Shown here: in pieces, positions 33,295-40,589 of the stretch
Layout of the letters: the number at the start of each line of letters is the position of its first letter
Numbering within the stretch: the first letter of the stretch is position 1
Notes under the pieces: generated by a model
The model's input: the letters and a program-made list of their open reading frames with translations, nothing else
Databases searched by the model: none
What the model was told of the DNA's origin: nothing
Translations under genes and position numbers: made by a program
Assembly (NCBI GenBank): GCA_003141245.1
Contig: PLLE01000020.1
Span: forward strand, 110,091 to 152,968
DNA from: Chloroflexota bacterium
Lineage (GTDB): Bacteria > Chloroflexota > Limnocylindria > Limnocylindrales > CSP1-4
Length of the DNA: 42,878 nucleotides
Direction of reading: 5' to 3'

Positions 33295-33300
33295 GAAAAT

Positions 33301-33332
33301 CTCCTCGGTGAGGCGTGACGCCACCGATAGTA
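33301..33332 (-). promoter_or_regulatory. -10 element and Shine-Dalgarno of the aminotransferase
   Basis: On the minus strand TACTAT (33332-33327) is a -10 candidate. GAGGAG (33306-33301) lies 6 nt before GTG 33294 and decides the start. Confidence 0.5.
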
Positions 33333-33497
33333 CGACGCGCGGCCACGTGACGAAACCACCGCAGGCTGGCCAAGAGCCGCAGCCAGACCGCATCGTCCTG
33401 CGACTCCTTGAGACGCAGCCGCGACCGGGTATCGCCTTCGATCCTATGCGAAAGGGTAGCCATTGCAAGACGAACGGCAGGGGTCGGACCCTGCCCC

Positions 33498-33526
33498 TTG
33501 ACTAATCCCGAGTAACTATGTAAACA
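33498..33526 (+). promoter_or_regulatory. Probable promoter of the IclR gene in an AT-rich island
   Basis: TTGACT (33498-33503) and TAAACA (33521-33526) are 17 bp apart. The surrounding 33498-33540 is clearly AT-richer than the rest of the window. The divergent gap 33295-33713 (419 bp) contains this, the aminotransferase promoter and a hairpin at 33665-33681; I see no gene in it. Confidence 0.45.
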
Positions 33527-33664
33527 TTCAATCGTTCCGCTACGCGAGACGTACAGCAAGGCACCGAGTCGAGCGGCAAGCCGGGCTAGTGACGGAACAG
33601 GCCGCTCGATTGGACAAGGAAGGCGTCGCTCCGGTTCGGGCGCGGAGCGAAACACAGGCCTTTG

Positions 33665-33681
33665 GGCCGCTGAGAGCGGCC
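33665..33681 (+). promoter_or_regulatory. Hairpin or operator-like palindrome in the IclR leader
   Basis: GGCCGCT-GAG-AGCGGCC is a perfect 7-bp inverted repeat about 33 nt before the GTG start. It could be a transcript hairpin or an autoregulatory site. Confidence 0.4.
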
Positions 33682-33713
33682 AGACGTCCCTCGACAGCCC
33701 GGAGGAGTAGACA

Positions 33714-34484
33714 GTGGTGCTCGACGGGAATGCCGTGCGATCGGTCGATCGCGCGGCCTCACTCTTGATCGCTTTAGGGGAGTCGCAGGGGGAGGCAGGC
33801 GTAACGGAGCTCGCCAGGCGCCTCGGACTCCACAAGTCCACCGCGTCCCGTCTGCTCGCCACGCTGCAGAAGCGCGGCCTCGTGGAGCAGGACGATGACT
33901 CGGGCAAGTACCGGCTCGGGCTTGCCGTCGTTCGGCTCGGCGGACACGCCGAGAGGACCCTCGACCTGCGCTCGATTGCCATGCCGGAGCTAGAGAGCCT
34001 CGCCCGCACGGTGAAGGAGGCGACGACTATCGAGATCCTGGAGGGCGACACGGTCCTGACGATCGCCTACTCAGATGCCACGGGCATGAGCCGCGACCGA
34101 TCCGGCCACAACGCGCCGCTCCATGCGACGGCGCCGGGCAAGGTCCTCCTGGCCAACCAACCGGAACGCGAAGTCATCCGCCTCTCGAAGATCGGCTTCA
34201 CGCCGTACACCTCGCATACCATCGTACGGGTCGACCTCCTGCTCGAAGAGTTGGCCCGAGTCCGCAGGCGCGGCTTCGCCACCGCCTTCGGCGAGTTCGA
34301 GCCGACCGTTAACGCCATCGCCGTCCCCCTCTTCGATCAGCGAACGTCGGTCGTGGCGGCACTCGAGGTGCGAGCCTCGGGCAATCGGATCCTCCCGAGC
34401 CGCGTGCCGGAGCTGGTGGAGCGCGCACGCGAAGCGGCGGCGGTGATCACCGCTCGGATCGGCGGAATAGCCGCGACGATCTAG
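33714..34484 (+). CDS. IclR-family transcriptional regulator
   Basis: A DNA-binding regulator, 256 aa. Residues about 5-70 form a winged helix-turn-helix (SVDRAASLLIALGE, VTELARRLGLHKSTASRLLATL, KRGLVEQDDDSGKYRLG). About 80-250 is the IclR effector-binding domain with the conserved blocks HATAPGKVLLAN and RRRGFATAFGEFEPTVNAIA. GTG 33714 is preceded by GGAGGAG. It is divergent from the aminotransferase/ankyrin pair, the usual arrangement for a local regulator. The effector is unknown. Confidence 0.93.
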   Translation: MVLDGNAVRSVDRAASLLIALGESQGEAGVTELARRLGLHKSTASRLLATLQKRGLVEQDDDSGKYRLGLAVVRLGGHAERTLDLRSIAMPELESLARTVKEATTIEILEGDTVLTIAYSDATGMSRDRSGHNAPLHATAPGKVLLANQPEREVIRLSKIGFTPYTSHTIVRVDLLLEELARVRRRGFATAFGEFEPTVNAIAVPLFDQRTSVVAALEVRASGNRILPSRVPELVERAREAAAVITARIGGIAATI

Positions 34485-34489
34485 GCCAG

Positions 34490-34505
34490 ACCCGCGTGGG
34501 CGGGT
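34490..34505 (+). terminator. Short hairpin after the IclR gene
   Basis: ACCCGC (34490-34495) and GCGGGT (34500-34505) form a hairpin starting 6 bp after the stop codon, followed by TCTG rather than a T-run. Confidence 0.4.
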
Positions 34506-34545
34506 TCTGCCCCTAAGGCGGGCGCAACAACATCAGTCCACCCTT

Positions 34546-34579
34546 CGCGGCCCCTCGGTCCCCCTCCCGAGGGGCCGCG
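34546..34579 (+). terminator. Strong 13-bp hairpin
   Basis: CGCGGCCCCTCGG (34546-34558) is perfectly complementary to CCGAGGGGCCGCG (34567-34579) with an 8-nt loop, the strongest hairpin I found in the window. It lies between the IclR gene and the mscS promoter. It has no T-run, which is common in GC-rich genomes. Confidence 0.6.
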
Positions 34580-34612
34580 CCATCTCTGCCAGCCGCGGCG
34601 CCCGGGCGGCGC

Positions 34613-34618
34613 TAGGCT
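34613..34618 (+). promoter_or_regulatory. -10 element (TAGGCT), leaderless start of mscS homologue
   Basis: TAGGCT ends 6 nt before ATG 34625. There is no Shine-Dalgarno sequence. Confidence 0.5.
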
Positions 34619-34624
34619 ATCGCT

Positions 34625-35551
34625 ATGTCATCCTTCGACCCGATCGTGATGCTGCCCGGTCTCGGCGAAACCCACTTCGGCGAAGCCCTCAGAACCGGCG
34701 TGGCCATCCTGGCGATCCTCGTGGCCGCTGCCATCCTCGTCCGGCTGGCCCACGTCTTCGTCCGCGGCATCCTGCGCACTCTCCTCAACCGTGAGAACGT
34801 CGAGGGCACGGCGCGCGAGCTGACCGCCGCCGAGCTCAAGAAGCGCCAGGACACCATCGAAGCGCTGGCGGTCAACGTCATCCGATTCTTCGTCGTGGTG
34901 GTCGCGACCCTGATGATGCTGGAGACCGCCTTCCGGCTCGACATCGGCCCCGCCCTCGCCGGCCTGGGAATCGCCGGCATCGCCGTCGGCCTGGGCACGC
35001 AGTACCTGGTTCGCGACTACCTGAACGGCGCGTTGATCCTGATGGAGAACCAGTACGCCGTCGGCGATGTGGTCAGGATCGCCGGCGTCTCGGGCAAGGT
35101 CGAGGATTTCACGCTGCGCCGGACGACGCTGCGCGACCAGGACGGCACGGTCCACACCGTTCCCAACGGCCAGGTCACCGTGGCCTCCAACCTGACGCGC
35201 GAATGGGCCAGGGTCAACGAGGACGTTCGCGTCGTGTATGGCACGGACATGGAGCGGGCCACGGAGGTCGTGGATCAGGTGGGCCGGGACCTGGCCGCCG
35301 ATCCGGATTGGGGCCCGCGAATCCTGGAGGCGCCACGCGTGGAGCGGGTCTCGCAGCTTGGCGAGCTGGGCGTCACGCTCAAGGTTCTCGGCACTGTTCG
35401 TGCCTCGGAGCAGTGGGCGGTCAGCGGCGAGCTTCGCAAGCGGCTCCTGGCGGCGTTCGTGGAGCACGGCGTGGAGATGCCGCAGCCGCAGCGCGTCGCC
35501 ATCGCAGGACCGTCGCGCCCACGAGACAAAGGCCGGCCGCGCCCGGACTAG
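34625..35551 (+). CDS. MscS-family small-conductance mechanosensitive channel
   Basis: A membrane channel that opens under tension to protect against osmotic downshock, 308 aa. There are three helices: about 20-45, 80-100 and the pore helix about 103-130, which has the Gly/Ala-rich pattern ALAGLGIAGIAVGLGTQYLV. The beta domain follows with YAVGDVVRIAGVSGKVEDF, the most conserved MscS block, then LRDQDGTVHTVPNGQV. The C-terminal alpha/beta part ends with a short basic tail. The family assignment is secure. Confidence 0.93.
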   Translation: MSSFDPIVMLPGLGETHFGEALRTGVAILAILVAAAILVRLAHVFVRGILRTLLNRENVEGTARELTAAELKKRQDTIEALAVNVIRFFVVVVATLMMLETAFRLDIGPALAGLGIAGIAVGLGTQYLVRDYLNGALILMENQYAVGDVVRIAGVSGKVEDFTLRRTTLRDQDGTVHTVPNGQVTVASNLTREWARVNEDVRVVYGTDMERATEVVDQVGRDLAADPDWGPRILEAPRVERVSQLGELGVTLKVLGTVRASEQWAVSGELRKRLLAAFVEHGVEMPQPQRVAIAGPSRPRDKGRPRPD

Positions 35552-35581
35552 AGAGCGCCGGAACGGGGATCGGGAAAGGGT

Positions 35582-35604
35582 GCGGGGCGTTACGCGAACG
35601 CCGC
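35582..35604. terminator. Hairpin between convergent genes
   Basis: GGCGTT (35586-35591) and AACGCC (35597-35602) with a 5-nt loop, extended imperfectly by GCG and CGC outside, lie in the 56-bp gap between mscS and the ATPase gene. The hairpin is usable in both directions. Confidence 0.45.
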
Positions 35605-35607
35605 GGC

Positions 35608-36867
35608 CTAGGAGGCGCGGACCGAGGGGTTGGTGTTCCGTCCGCCGCCGAAGATGCCCATGAAGCCGCTGCCGGTCTTGGCCGCGCTCGGATCGCGGGT
35701 GGCGATCATGCGCTCGCACAGCTCTTCGATGTCCTCGATGACCTTCTCCTTCGGGAAGCGCTCGACGGCCGAACGGCCCTCGTTGGCGGCCCGAACGAAG
35801 AGCATGCCGGCCGATCGGACCTCGGCCAGGGCCGGCATCCCGACGATTCGCTCCATGTCGGAGACCGAGACGCCGCTGTTGGCGCGGTTGACGACCATCG
35901 CCAGTCGCTCGCGGATGTCCAGCTCGACGGCGACTTCGCGGAACTGCACGGCGGCCCGGATGGCGGGCACGTCCGGGGTGACCGGTACGATGATCTTGTC
36001 GGCCCGTTCGAAGATGACCTGGTTGAGCGGCCCGTAGTCCGGGTGCATGTCGACGATCACCCAGTCATAGACGCGACGAGCGGCGGTGATAGCCTCGGCA
36101 ACGCGCCGGGGTTCGAGGATCTCGGTGTGGAGCGGCGACTCCGCCATCACCAGCACGGAAACCCCGTTCTTGTGCACAACGGCGATATCTGCGAACGACT
36201 CGTCGGCGCCGGTCGTGAGGTCCTCCGTCCACGCGTCGGCGACGGTCCGGACGTTCTCCATTCCCAGCGAGGACGCGATGTGGCCGGTGACCGTGTCGCA
36301 GTCGACGAGGAGCACTCGCTGGCCTTTGCGGATCTGGAGCAGCGCAGCCATGTTGAGGGCGATCGTCGTCTTCCCGACGCCGCCCTTCGGGTTGAAGACG
36401 ATGACGATCTGGCCGCGGCGATAATCCCCGCTCACGTTCGGGGCTCCGGCAACCTCTCCCTCGATGATCCCGCCACGGACGCCGTCGGGCAGGACCTCGG
36501 CGCGGATCAGCATCGCCTCGACTCGCCAGCGCAGGGACTCGGCAGAGTAGGGGCGCGTGAAATACTCGTCGTTGATGTGGGCGCGACCGGCCAGACCCAT
36601 CCGGTCGAGGGCCCGAGCCGCCACGACCATGAGCGCGGGGACGTTGCGGCCTTCCTCGTGCAGGAGGGCGTACATCTCGAGCGTTCTGTCGAAGTCGTTC
36701 TCGCCGTCGAGGATCGCCACGCCGATATCGCGGCGCTGGTTCAGCAGGGCTTCCAGATCGTCGGCGGTCTCGACCTCGATGGCCTCGTAGCCGGCCTCAG
36801 CCAGCTGCGCACTGACGGCGACAAGCTCCGCGTGCGGTAGAGCGACTACTACTGCTGTCCGAGCCAC
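35608..36867 (-). CDS. CpaE/MinD-like ATPase with receiver-like N-terminus
   Basis: A ParA/MinD superfamily P-loop ATPase, 419 aa. Residues 1-125 resemble a response-regulator receiver (AVVVALPHAELVAVSAQL; D54 in VAILDGEN at the phospho-site position). About 150-390 is the ATPase with the deviant Walker A FNPKGGVGKTT (K161, K166), VLLVDCDTVTGH and WVIVDMHPDYGPLNQ. The last 25 residues are a Gly-rich tail (GSGFMGIFGGG). CpaE localises Tad pilus machinery, but no tad gene is in the window. Instead a coiled-coil gene sits 45 bp upstream in the same direction. A positioning function is inferred. Confidence 0.88.
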   Translation of the reverse strand: MARTAVVVALPHAELVAVSAQLAEAGYEAIEVETADDLEALLNQRRDIGVAILDGENDFDRTLEMYALLHEEGRNVPALMVVAARALDRMGLAGRAHINDEYFTRPYSAESLRWRVEAMLIRAEVLPDGVRGGIIEGEVAGAPNVSGDYRRGQIVIVFNPKGGVGKTTIALNMAALLQIRKGQRVLLVDCDTVTGHIASSLGMENVRTVADAWTEDLTTGADESFADIAVVHKNGVSVLVMAESPLHTEILEPRRVAEAITAARRVYDWVIVDMHPDYGPLNQVIFERADKIIVPVTPDVPAIRAAVQFREVAVELDIRERLAMVVNRANSGVSVSDMERIVGMPALAEVRSAGMLFVRAANEGRSAVERFPKEKVIEDIEELCERMIATRDPSAAKTGSGFMGIFGGGRNTNPSVRAS

Positions 36868-36912
36868 TGTCAGGGAGTCTCCATTTGGTGCGCTGGCGCC
36901 AGACCGCTAAGT

Positions 36913-37896
36913 CTAGCCCTCCGCCTCGGGGTCGCTCGCGGAGACATTGAGCACGCCCTCGCGCTCGCTGATGACCGTGGCCTGGAAAGCCGGGATCGTC
37001 GGAATGAGCGAACCCAGCGAGGTCTCGAGGCTATGGCTCACGGTGAAGACGAATTCGCCGTCGGGGCCGGAGGAGACGCCGACGCTCTTGACGCCGGGCA
37101 GACGGCTGAGCTGACGCTTGAAGGCGACGATGCTGGCCACGCTGACGAGGCCGACGACGACGACCTGCGTCGACTCCGGTCCGGCCGGCTGCCCGGCGGC
37201 TGCGGCGCCGCGCCTGTCAGTCCTGGGGGCGACCGCCTCCTCGACCTCGGGCTGCTCCTGCGCGACATCTTCGGGCGCCGCGGCGGCGCCAACGTCCTCG
37301 ACCTCGGGCTGCTCCTGCGCGACATCTTCGGGCGCCGCGGCGGCGCCAACGTCCTCGACCTCGGCCACTCCGCCGGACCGCATGATTTGTTCGCGGAGCG
37401 CCCGGATGTCGGTCGCCAGATGTCCGCGATCTACGTCGGTGAAGACGGGGGGTTCGGGCATCCGCGCGCCCATGCCGGCGAAAGTCGTCGGGTCGGCCTC
37501 CTGGAGGAGCTGCTCGAAGTATTGAGCGATTTCATCTTGGAACGACTGGACACGCTTCTGGACACGCTCGATCTCGAATTCGATGCCGGAGTTGTACTCC
37601 TGCAACTCTTGGTCGAGGAGTTCGCGGCGCCGGGAGATCCGCTGTTCGTTCTCGATGCGGATGCGCTCCACCTCGGCCTTCGACCAATCGCGAATGGCGA
37701 TCACGTCGGCCTCGGCGGTCTTGCGCAGAGAAGCGGTCTCGTCTTCCTTGCGAGCGCGCAGCTGCTCCGTGTACGCCTTCGCGTCTGCCTGGCACTGATC
37801 GATCGTCGCCTGCCGCGCCGTCTCGGCGGTCGAGTGCATAGCTAGCGTCAGGTCCGCCAGGAACCGGTTCGGGTGACGCGCGCCCGTGTCGTTCAC
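36913..37896 (-). CDS. Coiled-coil protein partnered with the CpaE-like ATPase
   Basis: A 327-aa protein without a known family. Residues about 25-140 are a long charged helix, very likely a coiled coil (EQLRARKEDETASLRKTAEA, KAEVERIRIENEQRISRRRE). About 175-215 contains a tandem repeat, VEDVGAAAAPEDVAQEQPE twice. About 240-320 is a compact alpha/beta module (VVVVGLVSVASIVAFKRQL, GVKSVGVSSGPDGEFVFTV) like a ferredoxin-type interaction domain. The GTG start has GGGGAG upstream and TAGCAT (37950-37945) as a possible -10. It precedes the ATPase, so it is probably the filament, scaffold or cargo that the ATPase positions. The coiled coil resembles V-ATPase/flagellar stator-type proteins only superficially. 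Confidence 0.75.
   Translation of the reverse strand: MNDTGARHPNRFLADLTLAMHSTAETARQATIDQCQADAKAYTEQLRARKEDETASLRKTAEADVIAIRDWSKAEVERIRIENEQRISRRRELLDQELQEYNSGIEFEIERVQKRVQSFQDEIAQYFEQLLQEADPTTFAGMGARMPEPPVFTDVDRGHLATDIRALREQIMRSGGVAEVEDVGAAAAPEDVAQEQPEVEDVGAAAAPEDVAQEQPEVEEAVAPRTDRRGAAAAGQPAGPESTQVVVVGLVSVASIVAFKRQLSRLPGVKSVGVSSGPDGEFVFTVSHSLETSLGSLIPTIPAFQATVISEREGVLNVSASDPEAEG
37238..37364 (-). repeat. 57-bp in-frame tandem repeat, two copies plus a partial
   Basis: Copies start at 37238 and 37295, with 13 bp of a third at 37352. They look identical at the DNA level, indicating recent duplication, and encode the acidic VEDVGAAAAPEDV... linker of the coiled-coil protein. Confidence 0.9.
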
Positions 37897-37944
37897 GCTG
37901 GTCTCCCCGTGTAATCGCTGTCTGGGCTCCGGCCGGAACGCCGG

Positions 37945-37983
37945 ATGCTACCCGTGTAGTTGCCTGAGTGAGTGTCTCGACAC
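37945..37983. promoter_or_regulatory. Possible promoter and palindrome before the coiled-coil gene
   Basis: TAGCAT on the minus strand (37950-37945) is a -10 candidate without a clear -35. GTGTC-TC-GACAC (37972-37983) is a perfect 5-bp inverted repeat upstream of it. I see nothing else in the 291-bp gap 37897-38187. Confidence 0.3.
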
Positions 37984-38187
37984 CGAGCGGTCTGCCGCCC
38001 GGCTGCTCGCCGGAACCACACACCATTATCGCGGGTCCCAGGACGAGGGTCGAGGGACCTTTGCCGTCAGGATCATGAGCTGGGTGTTGCTCGCACGCAC
38101 CCCGCCGGAGGTACCAGGACTGGCGGCCCTTCCGTACCGCTCGCGAGATCCCCGTGCGGCAGGGTAGGTGCGCCGGCAAGCACGTGC

Positions 38188-39072
38188 TTAGCCCGCGGAC
38201 GGCTCGCTGCCGGCCGGCCGACCGCGCTTGGCATTTTCGGCCCAGGCGGCGAGCACGTTGTCCTTATGCGGCCGGATCGGGCAATGCTCGTCCCGGTTGG
38301 CGGCCTCGTCGCAGTAGCCCAGGGGCACGCACTTGGGGGCGAGGAAGCTGCCCAGGAACGGGCTGACGGCGAAGACCTCGTGCCGAATGAGCTGGAAGAG
38401 CCGCCGGATCTCCCATTGGGCCATCGTGCACAACCGCAGACCGGACATGTGGATCAGCGCCCGCAGGTTCGCGGTCATCACGAGATTGGTGCGTGTGGCG
38501 TTGGGAAAGACGAAACGGGCGTCCTCGCCGGGGATCCCGGCCTCCAGCATCTCGGAGTAGAGCTCGAGGGCACCCTCGACCTGCTCCTCGTACTCGCGCC
38601 TCAACTCCGGGTCCGCGTCGGCGATCGTCGCCGGCAGCATCGTGGAGGCGCCCTTCTTGTAAGAGACGTAGCGCTGGCTCTGCTGGTCGAAGGCGACGCC
38701 GGCACGGTGGCGAACGAGCTGGTGGCTGAGGGCTCGGCTGACGCCGGTGATGGCGAAGGTGAAGACGACGTGCTCGATGGTCGAGCCGTGCCCGGATTCG
38801 ATCACCCGACCGATCAGCTCGCGCTGCTTCTCGGGCGTGATCCGGCCGTCGACCGCGCGCTCGAAGATGTCGTCGGGCGCCAGCTCGGAGTAGCACGTCC
38901 GGCACGCGGTGTAGATGAGCGGGACGTAGTAGCGCTCGACGATCTCGCGGTTGGGGAAGACGAGCGTGGCTCTCATCCCCAGATCGAGACGTCCCGGGTT
39001 GAGCGGGATCGACGGGGCGGTGGTGCCGACGGCAGGAATGGGGCTGCCCTTGGCGCGGGGTTCGACGGTCAC
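38188..39072 (-). CDS. thyX: Flavin-dependent thymidylate synthase
   Basis: ThyX makes dTMP from dUMP using FAD, NADPH and methylene-tetrahydrofolate; it replaces ThyA. The 294-aa protein has the fold marks GHGSTIEHVVFTFAITGVSR, the signature LVRHRAGVAFDQQSQRYVSY, and RALIHMSGLRLCTMAQWEIR near the C-terminus. In the signature the Ser follows RHR by eight residues, where the common RHRxxSxNxxSxRY form has seven. Two GTG codons (39075, 39072) could start it. The second lies exactly 6 nt after TATCCT, matching the leaderless pattern of the window. The C-terminus is longer than the shortest ThyX proteins by about 50 residues. Confidence 0.92.
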   Translation of the reverse strand: MTVEPRAKGSPIPAVGTTAPSIPLNPGRLDLGMRATLVFPNREIVERYYVPLIYTACRTCYSELAPDDIFERAVDGRITPEKQRELIGRVIESGHGSTIEHVVFTFAITGVSRALSHQLVRHRAGVAFDQQSQRYVSYKKGASTMLPATIADADPELRREYEEQVEGALELYSEMLEAGIPGEDARFVFPNATRTNLVMTANLRALIHMSGLRLCTMAQWEIRRLFQLIRHEVFAVSPFLGSFLAPKCVPLGYCDEAANRDEHCPIRPHKDNVLAAWAENAKRGRPAGSEPSAG

Positions 39073-39078
39073 CACGTC

Positions 39079-39084
39079 AGGATA
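39079..39084 (-). promoter_or_regulatory. -10 element (TATCCT), leaderless start of thyX
   Basis: On the minus strand TATCCT ends 3 nt before the first GTG and 6 nt before the second. The spacing favours the second as start. Confidence 0.5.
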
Positions 39085-39195
39085 GCGAGTCCGATCGGTC
39101 GCGGACCATTTCGGCCCCGATCACCCGCACGCCGCGACGGGCGCCGGGACCGATCCGCCGGACGCTCCACAACCACAGCCGTGGATGACGCCGCC

Positions 39196-39229
39196 GGCTA
39201 TTCACGCCTGTGATAGCCGCATATGGCTA
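39196..39229. promoter_or_regulatory. Overlapping inverted repeats upstream of the SatD-like gene
   Basis: GGCTATTCAC (39196-39205) pairs with GTGATAGCC (39210-39218) with one bulged T. TAGCC (39214-39218) also pairs with GGCTA (39225-39229). The last arm ends 13 bp before the TAGTCT -10 (39243-39248), so a bound protein would overlap the RNA polymerase site. Confidence 0.45.
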
Positions 39230-39242
39230 CTGCGACCGGTGT

Positions 39243-39248
39243 TAGTCT
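39243..39248 (+). promoter_or_regulatory. -10 element (TAGTCT), leaderless start of the SatD-like gene
   Basis: TAGTCT ends 7 nt before GTG 39256. A GGTGGAGGAG stretch begins at the start codon itself, so it cannot act as a Shine-Dalgarno sequence. Confidence 0.5.
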
Positions 39249-39255
39249 CCTATAG

Positions 39256-39963
39256 GTGGAGGAGTTGCCCGCTCTCGTCCTATTCGGTGACGTCATCGGC
39301 TCACGCAAAGATCGCGCTGGGTCCACTGCGTGGCTGAGAGACCTCGTCCCCGAGCTGGACGATGCCTACGGCGATCAGCATCTGGCACCCTTCGACTTCA
39401 CCCAGAGCGGCGAGCTGCGAGGGCTGCTGGTCGCCAAAGCGGATCCTCTCGTCGCCGTCCTGCATGCCGCCCTGAGCCAGGCAGCGCGACCTATGCGGTG
39501 GGTTTGCGTGAGGGGCGGAGTGGATCGGGGCGAAGGGCCGGCGACTCAGCGCACGGGGCAGGCATTCCTGGCCGCACGCGAGACGATCGAGGCCGCCCGC
39601 TCCGGCCACGAGCGGCTGGTCGTCAGGACCGGCCGCAGCGACGTGGACGAGCTGCTGGCCGACATGACGCCGGCTCTCGTTGACCTGCTCGAAGGGCTGA
39701 CGGCTCGACAGCGGGCCGTGGCTCGTCTGGCGCTCATCGAGGGGCTGCGACAGTCCGAGGTGGCCGAAAGGCTCGGTGTCCGTCGCGCCACGATCTCGGT
39801 CTCCTTCGGCCGGGCAAAGGTCCAATCGGTCCAGCGGCTCGTGGCCGCCATCTGGCGGATCTACGCGAGCGCCGGATCCGCGGACCCCAAAGGCGCGGTC
39901 GCCGGACCTTCGGGCCCGGTCGCCGGTCCCGTGGGCCTCGGCCCGGATGGGAGGAAGTCGTGA
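39256..39963 (+). CDS. SatD-family protein with sigma-70 region-4-like HTH
   Basis: A 235-aa protein. Residues about 5-60 match SatD proteins: LFGDVIGSRKDR, then TQSGELRGLL where relatives have GDE(F/L)QGLL. About 95-125 carries VRGGVDRGEGPATQRTGQAF, another family block. About 145-200 is a helix-turn-helix like sigma factor region 4 (LTARQRAVARLALIEGLRQS, VAERLGVRRATISVSFGRA). SatD was first linked to acid tolerance in Streptococcus. Its biochemical role is unknown, and the HTH suggests DNA binding. The C-terminal 30 residues are Gly/Pro/Ala-rich. It is divergent from thyX, and the inverted repeats upstream could be an autoregulatory site. Confidence 0.82.
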   Translation: MEELPALVLFGDVIGSRKDRAGSTAWLRDLVPELDDAYGDQHLAPFDFTQSGELRGLLVAKADPLVAVLHAALSQAARPMRWVCVRGGVDRGEGPATQRTGQAFLAARETIEAARSGHERLVVRTGRSDVDELLADMTPALVDLLEGLTARQRAVARLALIEGLRQSEVAERLGVRRATISVSFGRAKVQSVQRLVAAIWRIYASAGSADPKGAVAGPSGPVAGPVGLGPDGRKS

Positions 39964-40143
39964 ACGAGCCCCTGCTGTCGATCGGCCGGCCGCGAGCGTG
40001 GCCCGCTCGATCGGCCGAATGGGCCGGGCGCGACTCCGTGCCGAAGCGTGTAGGCTGAGTCGGCCGGCCGGCGTGAGCGCTGCGCTCGGCGAATCGGTGG
40101 TTCGAAGCCCGGCCGGTGTCGGGTCTCGAGGAGGAAATCAGAG

Positions 40144-40515
40144 ATGGTCGACGGTGCCGGCAACCCAGTCACGGTCCAGTACTTCTACAGGATCAGGTGG
40201 GGCTTCCAGGACGAGTTCGTGGAGCTCTTCGAGCGGAACCACTGGCCGCTCCTGCGGGCGCAGCTGGAGTCGGGCCGGCTTCTCGACGTGCGGGCCTACG
40301 AGCCTCGCTTCCACGGCGATGGCCGCGGCGACTGGACCTTCGAAGTCACGATCACATACCGCGACTGGGCCGCGATGGAGGAGCACACCGACCCGGCGAT
40401 CGTCGCCCGCCTCTACCCCGACGCCGAGAAGCTCAGGCGTGAAGAACAGCGCCGCTTCGAGCTGATCGAGGCCCACTGGGACACGCCCCTCGAGGAACGC
40501 GCGCTGCCGCGGTAG
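40144..40515 (+). CDS. Small conserved-looking protein, possible dimeric alpha/beta barrel
   Basis: A 123-aa cytosolic protein. The pattern VQYFYRIRWGFQDEFVELFE, helix, DVRAYEPRFHG, then WTFEVTITYRDWAAMEEHTD gives a strand-helix-strand-strand-helix order like ferredoxin-fold dimeric barrel proteins (EthD/NIPSNAP-like), but I recognise no exact family. Several Trp, Tyr, His and Arg residues in the strands could line a ligand pocket. ATG 40144 has GAGGAGG at 40127-40133, so it is Shine-Dalgarno-led. The 180-bp gap from the SatD-like gene shows no promoter I can support. Confidence 0.75.
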   Translation: MVDGAGNPVTVQYFYRIRWGFQDEFVELFERNHWPLLRAQLESGRLLDVRAYEPRFHGDGRGDWTFEVTITYRDWAAMEEHTDPAIVARLYPDAEKLRREEQRRFELIEAHWDTPLEERALPR

Positions 40516-40589
40516 GAGCGGCCTTGCGCGAGGTTGGTGCACTCGCGGGGCCACGAGCTCGATCGGGCTGAATGAGGCGGGCAAAACTA

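Noticed and set aside
33295-33468. Longer aminotransferase start at 33468
   Set aside because: The extension is Arg/Cys/Trp-rich and crosses the -10 and Shine-Dalgarno that fit GTG 33294.
35608-36867. Chromosome-partition ParA
   Set aside because: The receiver-like N-terminus fits CpaE-type proteins, and no parB or parS-like repeats are seen nearby.
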